Shown: one piece after another, positions 52,217-60,885 of the stretch
How the letters are laid out: every line of letters begins with the position of its first letter
Position numbering within the stretch: position 1 is the stretch's first letter
Source of the DNA: JANELJ01 sp024511395
Lineage (GTDB): Bacteria; Pseudomonadota; Gammaproteobacteria; GRL18
Direction of reading: 5' to 3'
NCBI GenBank assembly: GCA_963681975.1
Contig: OY820613.1
Span: forward strand, 1 to 64,000
Length of the DNA: 64,000 nt
Notes under the pieces: model-generated
The model's input: the letters and a program-made list of their open reading frames with translations, nothing else
Database searches by the model: none
Told to the model about the DNA's origin: nothing
Position numbers and translations under genes: made by a program

Positions 52217-52481
52217 GAAATACGCCAATGCTGAACACAAGCTGCCAAGGGAGCTACTCAAAGAGATTCAGAAGTATCACACCGGGATGTTGTGGATTCC
52301 AGCGCCAGACAGTTTTTACAAAGAACGAAAGAATCTGGTTATTGCCCTGAAAAGTCAGGGAGTTGAGACAGATGAAATTGCCAGCCTTGCCGGTGTAAGC
52401 CGGCGCAGGGTCAACCAGATTCTAGCGGATCACAGAAAAGAAAGTAAAGCCCGACAGATTGAGGACTCTTCCGGTATGTAA
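52206..52481 (+). CDS. Mor-like HTH transcription regulator
   Basis: The 91-residue protein reads YHTGMLWIPAPDSFYKERKN, then LVIALKSQGVETDEIASLAG and VSRRRVNQILADHRKE, which resembles the Mor/C family of phage middle/late activators: an aromatic-IP strand region followed by a helix-turn-helix. Bipartite motif copy 4 overlaps its last codons. It may activate late genes; the family match is by eye. Confidence 0.65.
   Translation: MNIKKYANAEHKLPRELLKEIQKYHTGMLWIPAPDSFYKERKNLVIALKSQGVETDEIASLAGVSRRRVNQILADHRKESKARQIEDSSGM
52451..52481 (+). promoter_or_regulatory. Bipartite motif copy 4 (one mismatch), inside the Mor-like gene end
   Basis: CCGAC (52451-52455) and CCGGTATGTAA (52471-52481), start-to-start 20 bp. 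The second box contains the stop codon of the Mor-like gene. It lies 20 bp before the small terminase start at 52501. Confidence 0.6.
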
Positions 52482-52500
52482 GCCTTGTGGTGCGTGAAAG

Positions 52501-53103
52501 GTGGCTAAATTTGCCTTCCGCCCCGAACCCCGACTTTTGGAAACAGAAATTGATAAACCGGAGATAGCCTTGGGCATTACAAAAAAAGATGAACAGAATC
52601 TGGATCGCTGGCACCGTAATCAGGGACGAACAGATCATAAAGAAGCAAAGAACAAGGTTGGAGCTGAAGAAGGTAACCTTCGGACTCTCAAGCATGGCAT
52701 CTTTGCCGACCGCTGCCTGACTCCGGAAGAGAAAGAGACGTTTGACAGCATCATCGAAAAACTTCACGCAGATTTTCAATTCAACAAATCCAGCGATTTC
52801 CTGCAGGTCGAGCTTGTCGGCATCTATTCCGTAAAACTGGTCCGGGCTCAGATCGAAGGAAACACTCAGGCGGCCGAGAGCCTTGACCGTATGATTCGCT
52901 GCCACATGAAGGATCTCAAGACTACCAAGATCGCCCGTGAAGGTGAAGAACCCAAGGGTTCCCAGACCTCACCAGCAGAATGGGCTGCTGCTCTTCTGGA
53001 AAAAGTGGGTGAAGCCGCCGCACATAAAACCGCTTCCGTGAAAAAGCCGAAAAAAAGTTCAGATAACACCAGAGCCTCCAAAAGAAAGAGTGCGAAGGAT
53101 TAG
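52501..53103 (+). CDS. Probable terminase small subunit
   Basis: The 200-residue protein starts with GTG 52501 behind GAAAGGTG. It has a basic N-terminal part and GNLRTLKHGIFADRCLTPEE, a sequence type seen in phage small terminase-like proteins, then helices and a Lys/Ser-rich tail (KKPKKSSDNTRASKRKS) suited to DNA contact. It should recognise the packaging site. The large subunit lies 2.4 kb downstream, separated by a leftward recombinase trio. Confidence 0.6.
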   Translation: MAKFAFRPEPRLLETEIDKPEIALGITKKDEQNLDRWHRNQGRTDHKEAKNKVGAEEGNLRTLKHGIFADRCLTPEEKETFDSIIEKLHADFQFNKSSDFLQVELVGIYSVKLVRAQIEGNTQAAESLDRMIRCHMKDLKTTKIAREGEEPKGSQTSPAEWAAALLEKVGEAAAHKTASVKKPKKSSDNTRASKRKSAKD

Positions 53104-53296
53104 GCAGTTATGGAGGTGGAAGGTGGCTGTAATTTCAGATAAGACGTGTTCCCGGAAATTTCAATTAAGTAAAATTTCTCACCTGGCAGGCAGTTCAAAG
53201 CACAATTTTCTAATAGTTCATGATGATTCATCATTGGATTATGTGTTCTTTTACGGGCACTGTAATTCACTGTATTCAATACTGTCCTTCAGGAAT

Positions 53297-53322
53297 AAAA
53301 AAGGAGCAGCAGGAGCCGCTCC
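53297..53322 (-). terminator. Terminator of the leftward tyrosine recombinase operon
   Basis: On the minus strand GGAGCGGC, loop TCCT, GCTGCTCC (one wobble) and then TTTTTT form a rho-independent terminator 24 bp beyond the recombinase stop. The gap 53104-53296 holds no gene I can see. Confidence 0.85.
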
Positions 53323-53345
53323 AGATGTTCAGGTCAAGGATGCTG

Positions 53346-54254
53346 TCACAGTCTTTCAAGAGCATCCTCGAGCTGACCATCGACAAGGTGGGTGTAAATC
53401 TGGGTCGTTGAAATGTCCCGGTGCCCCAGCGCCCTCTGCACGACAAGCAGGTCGCTGGTGGCCCCGTAAAGGTGGGTTGCAAACGTATGCCGCAGACCAT
53501 GCGGAGTCAGGTTCTTTTCAATACCGGCCTTCTTCAGCCAGAAGGCTATTCGGTTGGCTATCTGCCTCTGGCAAAGACGTGTTCCTCTGTTGGACAGAAA
53601 CAGTGCGCTGCATTGCGCTGTGCTTTGCCGGGATCGTTCTTTCAGGTATCTTCTCAACAGAATGCGGAGGTCAGTTTTTATGAACTTGACCTGCAGTACA
53701 TTCCCCTTGGTTCTGACTCTCAGGTGCTTGGCATCAAGGTCAATATCATCCGTGTCCAGAGATTCCAGTTCACCGATACGGATACCGGTCCCGAGCAGGA
53801 TCTCAATCATCACCCGATCCCTCAGTCCCGGAAATCCTGTACGGCTTTTCACCTCTTTCAGCAGGACCTTCTTTTCGGCTGCCGTCAGGAAGACCGGCGG
53901 CTTTTGCGACAGCCTTTTCATACGAACAGATCGGGCCGGATTTTCAGAAGTAAGTCCGGCATCAGTTGTCCATGTGAAAAATGACCGGACCGCCGCTTTC
54001 AACCGATGGACTGACGCTGGCGATCTTGAGCCCGAATCAGTAATCAAAAGTTCTGATGAAGAAAGAACCCGGTCAAGCAGACCGGGCGTCACATCTTGGC
54101 AGCAGAGCCCGGGCTGGAAGGATTCGGCCACACGGGCCACCAGTCGTAGGTCACGCCGGTATGCGGTCACTGTCCCTGCTGTTTTGTTTTCCGCCGACAG
54201 GTGGGCACAGAATCGCTCTATGGCCGCTTCCAGTCGTTCACTGCTGTTCGGCAT
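53346..54254 (-). CDS. Tyrosine recombinase (XerC/D-like)
   Basis: The 302-residue protein has a SAM-like N-terminal domain (ENKTAGTVTAYRRDLRLVAR) and a full catalytic domain: Arg in LLGTGIRIGELESLD, a beta-hairpin Lys region (HLRVRTKGNVLQVKF), HGLRHTFATHLYG with H-x-x-R, and GHRDISTTQIYTHL with His and the nucleophile Tyr. It is intact. It lies leftward between the small and large terminase genes and overlaps the upstream partner by 17 bp. Start: ATG complementary to 54252-54254. Confidence 0.88.
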   Translation of the reverse strand: MPNSSERLEAAIERFCAHLSAENKTAGTVTAYRRDLRLVARVAESFQPGLCCQDVTPGLLDRVLSSSELLITDSGSRSPASVHRLKAAVRSFFTWTTDAGLTSENPARSVRMKRLSQKPPVFLTAAEKKVLLKEVKSRTGFPGLRDRVMIEILLGTGIRIGELESLDTDDIDLDAKHLRVRTKGNVLQVKFIKTDLRILLRRYLKERSRQSTAQCSALFLSNRGTRLCQRQIANRIAFWLKKAGIEKNLTPHGLRHTFATHLYGATSDLLVVQRALGHRDISTTQIYTHLVDGQLEDALERL

Positions 54255-54609
54255 CGGTAGCCTCCGTCTGTTTGCTGTGTCCCATCGGGGTGCTCTTGGG
54301 CAGTGGGAGTTCATCGATAAAGCCGGAGTCCTTGGCCCAGACCAGCATCATCCGAAACACCCGGATGGTCTTGGCAACGGTTCTCTCGGCCCGGGCATTA
54401 CCATTTCCGAGCTTCAGCAACGCATCGCATTTGAGGAACTTTCCAACCTGAGTGATTCGCAGTTCCTGAAGCTTCTTGTCCTTCCCAAAGTATCCCTCGA
54501 TGAGATCGAGGTCCTTCCGGTAGGTGTAGAGCGTCCGCTCCTTTTTGCCGTTCTCGCGAAGATGGTTGATGAAGGCGGCAGTGGTTTCATGAATGGTCAT
54601 ATCTGTCAT
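54238..54609 (-). CDS. Stand-alone SAM-like integrase N-terminal domain protein
   Basis: The 123-residue protein reads TAAFINHLRENGKKERTLYTY, RKDLDLIEGYFGKDKKLQEL and RTVAKTIRVFRMMLVWAKD, the core-binding domain of tyrosine recombinases, but it has no catalytic domain. It ends with an acidic tail overlapping the full recombinase start. Such a lone domain may pair with the recombinase or compete for its arm sites. This is an unusual arrangement. Confidence 0.75.
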   Translation of the reverse strand: MTDMTIHETTAAFINHLRENGKKERTLYTYRKDLDLIEGYFGKDKKLQELRITQVGKFLKCDALLKLGNGNARAERTVAKTIRVFRMMLVWAKDSGFIDELPLPKSTPMGHSKQTEATDAEQQ

Positions 54610-54642
54610 GGCGTTTACTCCTTTGTTTGTGAAGCCGGATGC

Positions 54643-54837
54643 TTAACCCAGAAACTCATCGATCTGCTGGAGCAGCTCTTCGACATGCCCGAGCGATCCC
54701 ACATGAGCCCAGTTTATGTTCTCTTGCCGGGAATCTTCAGCCAGCTTCTGCTGAATCCGCCTAATGTACTCAGCAATATTGGTTTGGCGTTTTTTGTAGG
54801 CCGTTCTGGCATCGTCACTGTTTTTAACCTGTTTCAT
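54643..54837 (-). CDS. Small helical protein, first gene of the recombinase trio
   Basis: The 64-residue protein has a basic helix (SDDARTAYKKRQTNIAEYIR) and a coiled region ending GSLGHVEELLQQIDEFLG. It lies 33 bp before the SAM-domain gene in the same direction, with GGAG ahead of its ATG. The family is not recognised; it may be an accessory factor of the recombinase. Confidence 0.6.
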   Translation of the reverse strand: MKQVKNSDDARTAYKKRQTNIAEYIRRIQQKLAEDSRQENINWAHVGSLGHVEELLQQIDEFLG

Positions 54838-54977
54838 AGGGCGTCTCCTGCTTCGGTTTATCGTTTGGCGGGATCGTCCCGCGTCATGTCCAATGACGCT
54901 TATATTTCCTTGGAAATCAAGTGTTTGCAGAGATGTTTCTGCATTAAATCAACAAACCTAAACGAAAGGAGCGCAAC

Positions 54978-55247
54978 ATGTTAAAGAAATCACTCGAATG
55001 GGTAATTCCATTGACGCTGGCTGGTCTGATTGCGGGCTGTGCCACCTACCGGCCACCTGAGCAAATTCAGTCGGCCACATCGACCCTGAACCGTTACACG
55101 CCGGAATATGTCCGGGAGGCAAACAAGGCCTTGATTGAATCCAAGCACCCGGATGCGAAGCGTCTCGGAATCGGCCTGCGTCTGCAGAAAGCCATTGATT
55201 CACTGGATAGCTGGGCGAACACAAATCCGGAGGACAGTGAACAATGA
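54978..55247 (+). CDS. Small lipoprotein, possible spanin-like lysis factor
   Basis: The 89-residue protein has a signal peptide (LEWVIPLTLAGLIAGCATYR) with lipobox LIAG-C. The mature part is short, with SATSTLNRYTPEYVREANKA and polar helices. Outer-membrane lipoproteins of this size can be o-spanins, but no i-spanin or lysozyme is adjacent. It lies 2 bp short of the next gene, overlapping by 4. Its function is open; surface exclusion is another possibility. Confidence 0.65.
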   Translation: MLKKSLEWVIPLTLAGLIAGCATYRPPEQIQSATSTLNRYTPEYVREANKALIESKHPDAKRLGIGLRLQKAIDSLDSWANTNPEDSEQ

Positions 55248-55522
55248 AAGAAATACTCGAACAAAACAGCGAAGCGATCCGGGAGGCTGGTCAGGCGCTG
55301 GTCGATATCGGCTCCGAGCTGGCAGCCGGTCGCATAGATGACGCTTTCGAGCGTATGGAAGCCGCTCAGCAGAAATATGTCGAATGGCAGGAACTCGATC
55401 AGGCCATTCTGGATATCGAGGAAGCTGTCAGTAACAGGACGAACACATTGGCGGTCCAGCAGATCCTCACAGAGCTGATCCCATCGGTTCTGGGGATTGC
55501 CATCCGCAAAGGAATGAATTGA
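55244..55522 (+). CDS. Small helical phage protein
   Basis: The 92-residue acidic protein is helical throughout (NSEAIREAGQALVDIGSELA, RMEAAQQKYVEWQELDQAIL) with a more hydrophobic end (ILTELIPSVLGIAIRK). Its start overlaps the lipoprotein stop and its end overlaps the large terminase start, so the three are translated together. I do not recognise the family. It may be a packaging or lysis accessory. Confidence 0.6.
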   Translation: MKEILEQNSEAIREAGQALVDIGSELAAGRIDDAFERMEAAQQKYVEWQELDQAILDIEEAVSNRTNTLAVQQILTELIPSVLGIAIRKGMN

Positions 55523-57045
55523 TGGATGTCTCTGATAAGGAGCGCAGGCTGGCTGAAACACTCCGTGACCCGGTCTTGTGGGGACAAGCATATCTTCACA
55601 ACCGGGATGGTTCGGACCGTTCTTATTGGGAGCACCAGAAAGACGACCTCTGGTGTCCTCATAAAAACATCATCCATCTTGACGGGCGTGATGTTGGCAA
55701 GTCGATTGTGCTCTCAACGGATGCACTGCACTATGCCTTCACGACTCGCGGTGGGCAGGGTTTGATTGCCGCTCCTCATCAGGGACATCTTGACACGGTT
55801 ATTGAAGAGATAGAGTTTCAGCTGGATCATAATGAAGATTTGATGAACAGCATTGCTCTCTCGAAATACGGCAAACCTAAAATTACCCGGAAGCCATACT
55901 TTCGATTGGAGTTTACCAATGGCTCCGTTCTTTATTTTCGACCTGCGGGTGCGTATGGCGACGCATTCCGCTCCCTTCATGTCGGCAGAATCTGGGTGGA
56001 TGAAGGGGCTTGGCTTTCCGAGCGTGCCTGGAAAGCGCTCAGACAATGCCTGAAAACCGGCGGCCGGTTGAAAATCTATTCCACGCCCAACGGATTGCGG
56101 AACACAACTTATTATCGACTGACCCTGTCTCAACAATTCAGAGTATTCCGCTGGGCGTCATGGCTCAACCCCAACTGGACCGCTGAGCGGGAGTTAGAGC
56201 TACTGGAATTTTATGGTGGCAAAGATACTTCCGGCTGGCAGCATGAGGTTGCCGGGGAACACGGGAAGCCGTCTTACGGCACATTCAATGTGGAGCAATT
56301 CAATCTCTGCAGGCAGGAGTTATTGGAATACCAGAAAATCACCATCAGCGATGCAGAGCTAAGGGATTGTGAAACAGAGGAAGCAGCATATGACCGGTTG
56401 GAAATGATGCTTAACCTTACACCCAGAACAGGCCTGTTCTGGATTGGCGGTGACCTTGGCTATACAAATGACCCGACGGAGCTGGTGATTTTTCAGGAAG
56501 CAGAGGTGGGCGACCGTAGTATTCTGAAGCTCATTCTGCGGATTCACATGGAGCATGTATCGTATCCGCATATTGCTCAGACCATAGCGTTGCTGGAACG
56601 CTATTTCACCTCGGCTGGCATCGGTGTGGATAACGGCGGGAATGGCTTGGCGGTGGTTCAGGAATTGTTGACCCTCGATAAATACAAAGAACTGCAGCTT
56701 GAAGGACGGCTGAAAGGCTTTGATTTCGGTGGGATGACTCGACTCACTGTTCGTGACGGGAAGGAAATCAAAAAGCGGACAAAGGAGCTGATGACCAGCC
56801 TGATTAACGGAGCCCTTCAGAGAAAACAGATCATCTTCCCGTCGGACGATCTGGATATTGAAGACCAGTTTACCACCCAGACCTACACACTGCGTGATGG
56901 CAAGATTATCTATTCCAAAGGTAATGACCACATCATCGATGCGGTTCGCTGTGCCATGCTGATCCGGGAACAAGGCAACTTTGACCTTGCCGGTGAAGAT
57001 ACCGTCTTCCTTAAGCCGGTTCTGACTAATCCTGTCTTTATCTGA
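55519..57045 (+). CDS. Terminase large subunit
   Basis: The 508-residue protein has a Walker A-like HLDGRDVGKSIVLSTDAL, Walker B VGRIWVDEGAWLSE, the coupling KIYSTPNGLR segment and nuclease-domain acidic residues in WIGGDLGYTNDPTELVIF, GVDNGGNGLAVVQ and HIIDAVRCAML. It powers DNA packaging and cuts concatemers. It overlaps the small helical gene and is followed by a terminator-like hairpin. Intact. Confidence 0.85.
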   Translation: MMDVSDKERRLAETLRDPVLWGQAYLHNRDGSDRSYWEHQKDDLWCPHKNIIHLDGRDVGKSIVLSTDALHYAFTTRGGQGLIAAPHQGHLDTVIEEIEFQLDHNEDLMNSIALSKYGKPKITRKPYFRLEFTNGSVLYFRPAGAYGDAFRSLHVGRIWVDEGAWLSERAWKALRQCLKTGGRLKIYSTPNGLRNTTYYRLTLSQQFRVFRWASWLNPNWTAERELELLEFYGGKDTSGWQHEVAGEHGKPSYGTFNVEQFNLCRQELLEYQKITISDAELRDCETEEAAYDRLEMMLNLTPRTGLFWIGGDLGYTNDPTELVIFQEAEVGDRSILKLILRIHMEHVSYPHIAQTIALLERYFTSAGIGVDNGGNGLAVVQELLTLDKYKELQLEGRLKGFDFGGMTRLTVRDGKEIKKRTKELMTSLINGALQRKQIIFPSDDLDIEDQFTTQTYTLRDGKIIYSKGNDHIIDAVRCAMLIREQGNFDLAGEDTVFLKPVLTNPVFI

Positions 57046-57062
57046 TGTGTGGATAATATCAA

Positions 57063-57092
57063 CCCTACTTGTTTACAAATAGGGAATTTTTT
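57063..57092 (+). terminator. Probable terminator after the large terminase gene
   Basis: CCCTACTTGT (57063-57072) and ACAAATAGGG (57075-57084) pair with one mismatch, followed by AATTTTTT. The 57093-57260 stretch also holds TAAGAAGATT/AATCTTCTTA (57214-57239), a perfect 10-bp stem without a T tract. Confidence 0.55.
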
Positions 57093-57267
57093 ATCCATGC
57101 TGGCAACAAGTAACAGCATCATTTTGTTGCAAAACCTCAGCACTTATCAACAAGTGAAGAGGATTTGTACATCCACATCCCTACACATTCATTTTTTACC
57201 GACGGTTCAAATCTAAGAAGATTGCAGATAATCTTCTTAAATATGTAACAAACACCAACCCGCCTTT

Positions 57268-57298
57268 CCGACGTTTTTCCTCTCCATCCGGTAAGTAA
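57268..57298 (+). promoter_or_regulatory. Bipartite motif copy 5
   Basis: CCGAC (57268-57272) and CCGGTAAGTAA (57288-57298), start-to-start 20 bp. It lies in the 328-bp gap after the large terminase and 76 bp before the portal start. Confidence 0.7.
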
Positions 57299-57373
57299 AC
57301 CCAGTATTGCTGCAATCTACCCACTGCGGGCAGATGTGCGGCCAACAAACCGGAAATAACCCGAGAGGATAAT

Positions 57374-58882
57374 GTGGATACAAACGCCAACCCTGATACT
57401 ACCGAGCAGCCAGAAAACGAATCCAATGGATACGCCATAGTTCCTATGGCTGCTGCGGCTGCTCTCGATGCTTCTGCATTCAGCAAGGTAAACGCAATGG
57501 ATGCGGTTCCTGCCACATGGGAGGAACGCGCCAGAAAAGCCTGGGAATACTATGTGGAAGAACCGCTCGTCAAAAACTGTGTCAATTCATGGCGCACCTT
57601 TGCAGTTGGTGATGAAATCAAACTCTCCAGCGATGATGAAAAACTTAAGGATGAGGCTGCCCTGGCAGCTTATCAGCTTAATGTCTCTGAATTTATCAAA
57701 GATATGGTTCTTCAACTGCTGGTCAAAGGTGATGCCGTTGGTTTTAAGCGCTATGCCACCTCCGGACAGAACATCGAAGAGGTTGTATGCGTCAATCCTG
57801 TATCAGTAAAGGTCAAATATGCACAAGGCGAACTGATTGAAGTCAAACAGTATGCAGAGGACACAGGAAGTGCAAGCGATCCCATTGATCTCCCGGTTGA
57901 TCAGGTAATTCATTTAAAATGGGATGCTCCCGGATTCTCCCCACGGGGCAATTCAATGATATTACCTGCTTTTCAAGCCATTGAACTTTTACGGGATTAC
58001 CGCCGTGCAGAGCAGGCAATAGCCAAACGCTGGGCTACCCCGTTCCGCCTCCTCAAAGTGGGTGGTGCATTTGGTCAGAAGATGGTGATGCCGGACCAAC
58101 GGATGCTCGAACAGGTCCGCGACATGGTCAACAAGATGGATATGAAAAGCGGCTTGGTCGTACCGTTCTACGTCAATGTGGAAACCCATGGCACCGACGG
58201 ACAGGTCCTCAACGTCGAGGACAAGGTCAAGGAGGTGAAGGAAGACATTGTGGTGGCTCTCGGACTTTCACGTTCCTTGGTAACCGGTGACGGTCCCAAC
58301 TTTGCCACGGCATCAGTAAGCATGCAAAAAATGATGGTCATGATTCGTGAGATCAAACAGGCCGCACGGAAGCTGCTTGATTGGATCTTCGATGACTGGA
58401 TGGAGTTGAATGGGTACAGTGATAAAACTCTCCAGTTCATCTTCAACGACCTTGACCCAAGTGATGCCGTCGATTTCAAGAAACTACTTATAGAGCTTTA
58501 CGACCGAAAGCTCATCAGTCGTTCCAGTTTGCAGATTAAAATGGATCTGGACCCCGACATCGAAGCTGCCAACCGGGAAACAGAACGTAAAAATATCGAT
58601 CTGATGGATGAAAAACAGGTCAAGCCATTGGTGGATATGGTGGTGTCGGGAATTATGAGTGTTCCCCGTGCTCGTGAAATGCTGGGTATCCCCGCAGAAG
58701 AAACCGGTCTTGGAGCTGAATCTGCTCACAGCTGGTCTGAAAATCTCGAAGCTACTGCAGGATCAGCTCTTTGCGACGAATGCAATCATTTCAACGCTGA
58801 ATCAAACCAATGCCGGGTCCATAATACCGAACGAACTTTTGATTCTCCGGCCTGTCGTTTTATTGACCGCCGGGAATCCTGA
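57374..58882 (+). CDS. Portal-like protein of prophage 2 with Cys-rich tail
   Basis: The 502-residue protein starts with GTG 57374 behind GAGAGGA. Its core (FIKDMVLQLLVKGDAVGFKR, VVCVNPVSVKVKYAQGE, HLKWDAPGFSPRGNSM, FQAIELLRDYRRAEQAI) has the portal layout. The last 35 residues hold LCDECNHFNAESNQCRVHN with spaced Cys/His, a probable zinc site uncommon in portals. It is followed 2 bp later by the MuF-type gene, the usual order. Confidence 0.75.
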   Translation: MDTNANPDTTEQPENESNGYAIVPMAAAAALDASAFSKVNAMDAVPATWEERARKAWEYYVEEPLVKNCVNSWRTFAVGDEIKLSSDDEKLKDEAALAAYQLNVSEFIKDMVLQLLVKGDAVGFKRYATSGQNIEEVVCVNPVSVKVKYAQGELIEVKQYAEDTGSASDPIDLPVDQVIHLKWDAPGFSPRGNSMILPAFQAIELLRDYRRAEQAIAKRWATPFRLLKVGGAFGQKMVMPDQRMLEQVRDMVNKMDMKSGLVVPFYVNVETHGTDGQVLNVEDKVKEVKEDIVVALGLSRSLVTGDGPNFATASVSMQKMMVMIREIKQAARKLLDWIFDDWMELNGYSDKTLQFIFNDLDPSDAVDFKKLLIELYDRKLISRSSLQIKMDLDPDIEAANRETERKNIDLMDEKQVKPLVDMVVSGIMSVPRAREMLGIPAEETGLGAESAHSWSENLEATAGSALCDECNHFNAESNQCRVHNTERTFDSPACRFIDRRES

Positions 58883-58884
58883 TC

Positions 58885-59373
58885 ATGCCATCAGATCTCA
58901 AACAACGCATACAGGCTGCAACGGTCAAGAGCCTGAAATCCCGAAACCGCTATACCGATTCCATTACGGCTCAGCTGACCCAGTCCCTCAATAAGGCAGA
59001 ACAGGAAGTGGCTCGGGCTATTCTGAAATACCGCACACTTGGATCATTACCGGATAACAAACTGGCCGCACTTAAAGGATTGGAGAATCTACAATCTGAG
59101 CTGGATGATGTTATGCGCCAGTTGAAGCGCGACCAAACTCTTGTTTTCCGCAAAAGCACCAAGGACGCATTCAAGGGCGGTATCACTCAGGGCATCACCG
59201 AACTGACATCCGCATCTCTGCCTTTCTATGCTGACCTCAAGCCGTCCGGCATTGACAAACTTGCCACCAAGGTATTCACCATCGTCGATACTAATGCTCT
59301 CGATTTTATGACCCAGTACAGCCTCACCCTCGCCGGTGGTGTTCACCGTGAACTGTCCGATGGAATCAAATGA
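58885..59373 (+). pseudogene. MuF-type head protein locus, part 1 (before TGA)
   Basis: This is the first 162 codons of a very long head protein: a helical start (LNKAEQEVARAILKYRTLGS) and a segment ending GGVHRELSDGIK. It stops at TGA 59371-59373. The same frame continues with TILSGIATGKGADDIVRDLG and the MuF domain, so CGA to TGA is the simplest explanation. It follows the portal, as MuF genes do. Confidence 0.75.
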
Positions 59374-60885
59374 ACAATTCTGAGCGGTATCGCCACAGGC
59401 AAAGGCGCAGATGACATTGTCCGCGACCTCGGCAAGGTCATCATCGACAAGGACTCCTTCAGGCAGGCTGGCAGCCGAGTGTTCAGCAAAGCTCAGTACC
59501 GTATGGAAATGATTGCCCGGACCGAAGTTTTGAGGGCACACAACATGGGACGGCTCAAATTTCATGAGCGCGTCGGCGTTCAGAAGCTTGAATGGATGGC
59601 AATGAATGACGAGAGAACCTGTCCGGTATGTGGTCCTCTCGACGGCAAGATATTTCCCATCGATAAATTTCCACAACAGCCAGCGCATCCGCATTGCCGT
59701 TGTACAAATCTTGTCGCATGGCCCATGAGCATTTGCGGTTCTGATCTGTCAGCACAGGCGGCACCCAAAGCTGCACAGGGCGATGCCTGCATACTTCCCC
59801 CGCATGCTTTGGAGGGAATGGCGGATGCACAGGCAAAAGAGAATGCCAAACTAAAGGAGGCGTTTGAGAAAGGGAACGCAGATGACCTTACAGCTCTAAC
59901 CGTAAAGCAGCTTCAGACCCTCTCAAAAGAGAACGGTATCTCCATTGCCCGTACCAAAGTTGACTTCATCAAACTCCTCGATCAGGCTGAACCGGGCATA
60001 GACCACAGCACGCTTTCAGGGGTCGGACTGAAGGCAAAGCTCAAGGAGCACAAAATCGGCCTGCTCCGAACCAAGGAAGATCTGATCGGGCTGTTGGTTC
60101 AAAAGCAGGCGGAACTCAAACAGGCAAAACTCATTGCCCAGCAGATGTCCAAACTTCCACCGGTGGAAGGACTCGACGAGATGACGGTGTTGCAGCTCAA
60201 AAAGATAGTCAAAAATAACGGCATTTCACTGAATATGACCAAGCAGGAAACCATCGAACTGCTGGATAAGCTCGAGCCGGGAATTAACCACACATCCCTA
60301 AAGGGAAAGGAACTACTCGCCAAGAAAAAGCAGTACGGAATCGGCATTCTAAAGAATAAACAACAGCTCGTTGAGGCACTCCAGAAAAAAGCCGGAGCGG
60401 ATCTGGCGGAATCAGCTAAAAAGAAAGCGGCAGATGAGGCCAAACAGCTTCTGGTGAAAAAACAAAAAGAACTGGTTGAAAAGACTGCAGCCGGAGTTCA
60501 GCTTCCGGAATCCCCTCAGGATTACACTAAGTTCATCAGCCAGGTCTCCGATGCTGAAAAGGCTCTGGCATCGGCCAAAGACCTGCCGCAGGAAGTGCTT
60601 GCCGGACACGCCAAGGAAATTGCTCTGAAAAAACAGCTTTTTCAAGAGCAGATGTCCAAGCTCAATCAAACATCGAGAGCAAATGGCAGAAATGGGCTGA
60701 AAAGCACGGTGGCAAAAAAGCAAAGTCATCTCCTGCAAAAGAGAAAAAAGAACTGCCGAAGCCATCTGTTGCCCCCAAAACCAAACCGCCGTCCTTTGTT
60801 CAGAAAGGCTCTGAATTTGAAAGTGCCGATCAGAAATGGAATGAAAAATCAGCGGCTGGAAAATTCAATAAGTCAGGCAAAGTGA
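59374..60885 (+). pseudogene. MuF-type head protein locus, part 2: MuF domain and SAP-like repeats
   Basis: After the TGA the same frame carries the MuF (phage head morphogenesis) domain: MIARTEVLRAHNMGRLKFHE, NDERTCPVCGPLDGKIFP and QPAHPHCRCTNLVAWP with its Cys/His set. Then come four SAP/HeH-like helix-extension units, e.g. LTVKQLQTLSKENGISI and MTVLQLKKIVKNNGISLN. Near 60668-60670 (AAA, four would keep frame) it shifts and ends in basic nonsense at 60885. The first ATG after the TGA is 59479. Confidence 0.8.

Noticed and set aside
53554..54984. 476-codon plus-strand open frame
   Set aside because: It runs antisense through the tyrosine recombinase and SAM-domain genes, which have clear catalytic motifs on the minus strand; its own translation has no recognisable domain.
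34724..57298. Diversity-generating retroelement or retron among the repeated elements
   Set aside because: No reverse transcriptase motif was found in any frame, and the repeats are short fixed motifs, not template/variable pairs.
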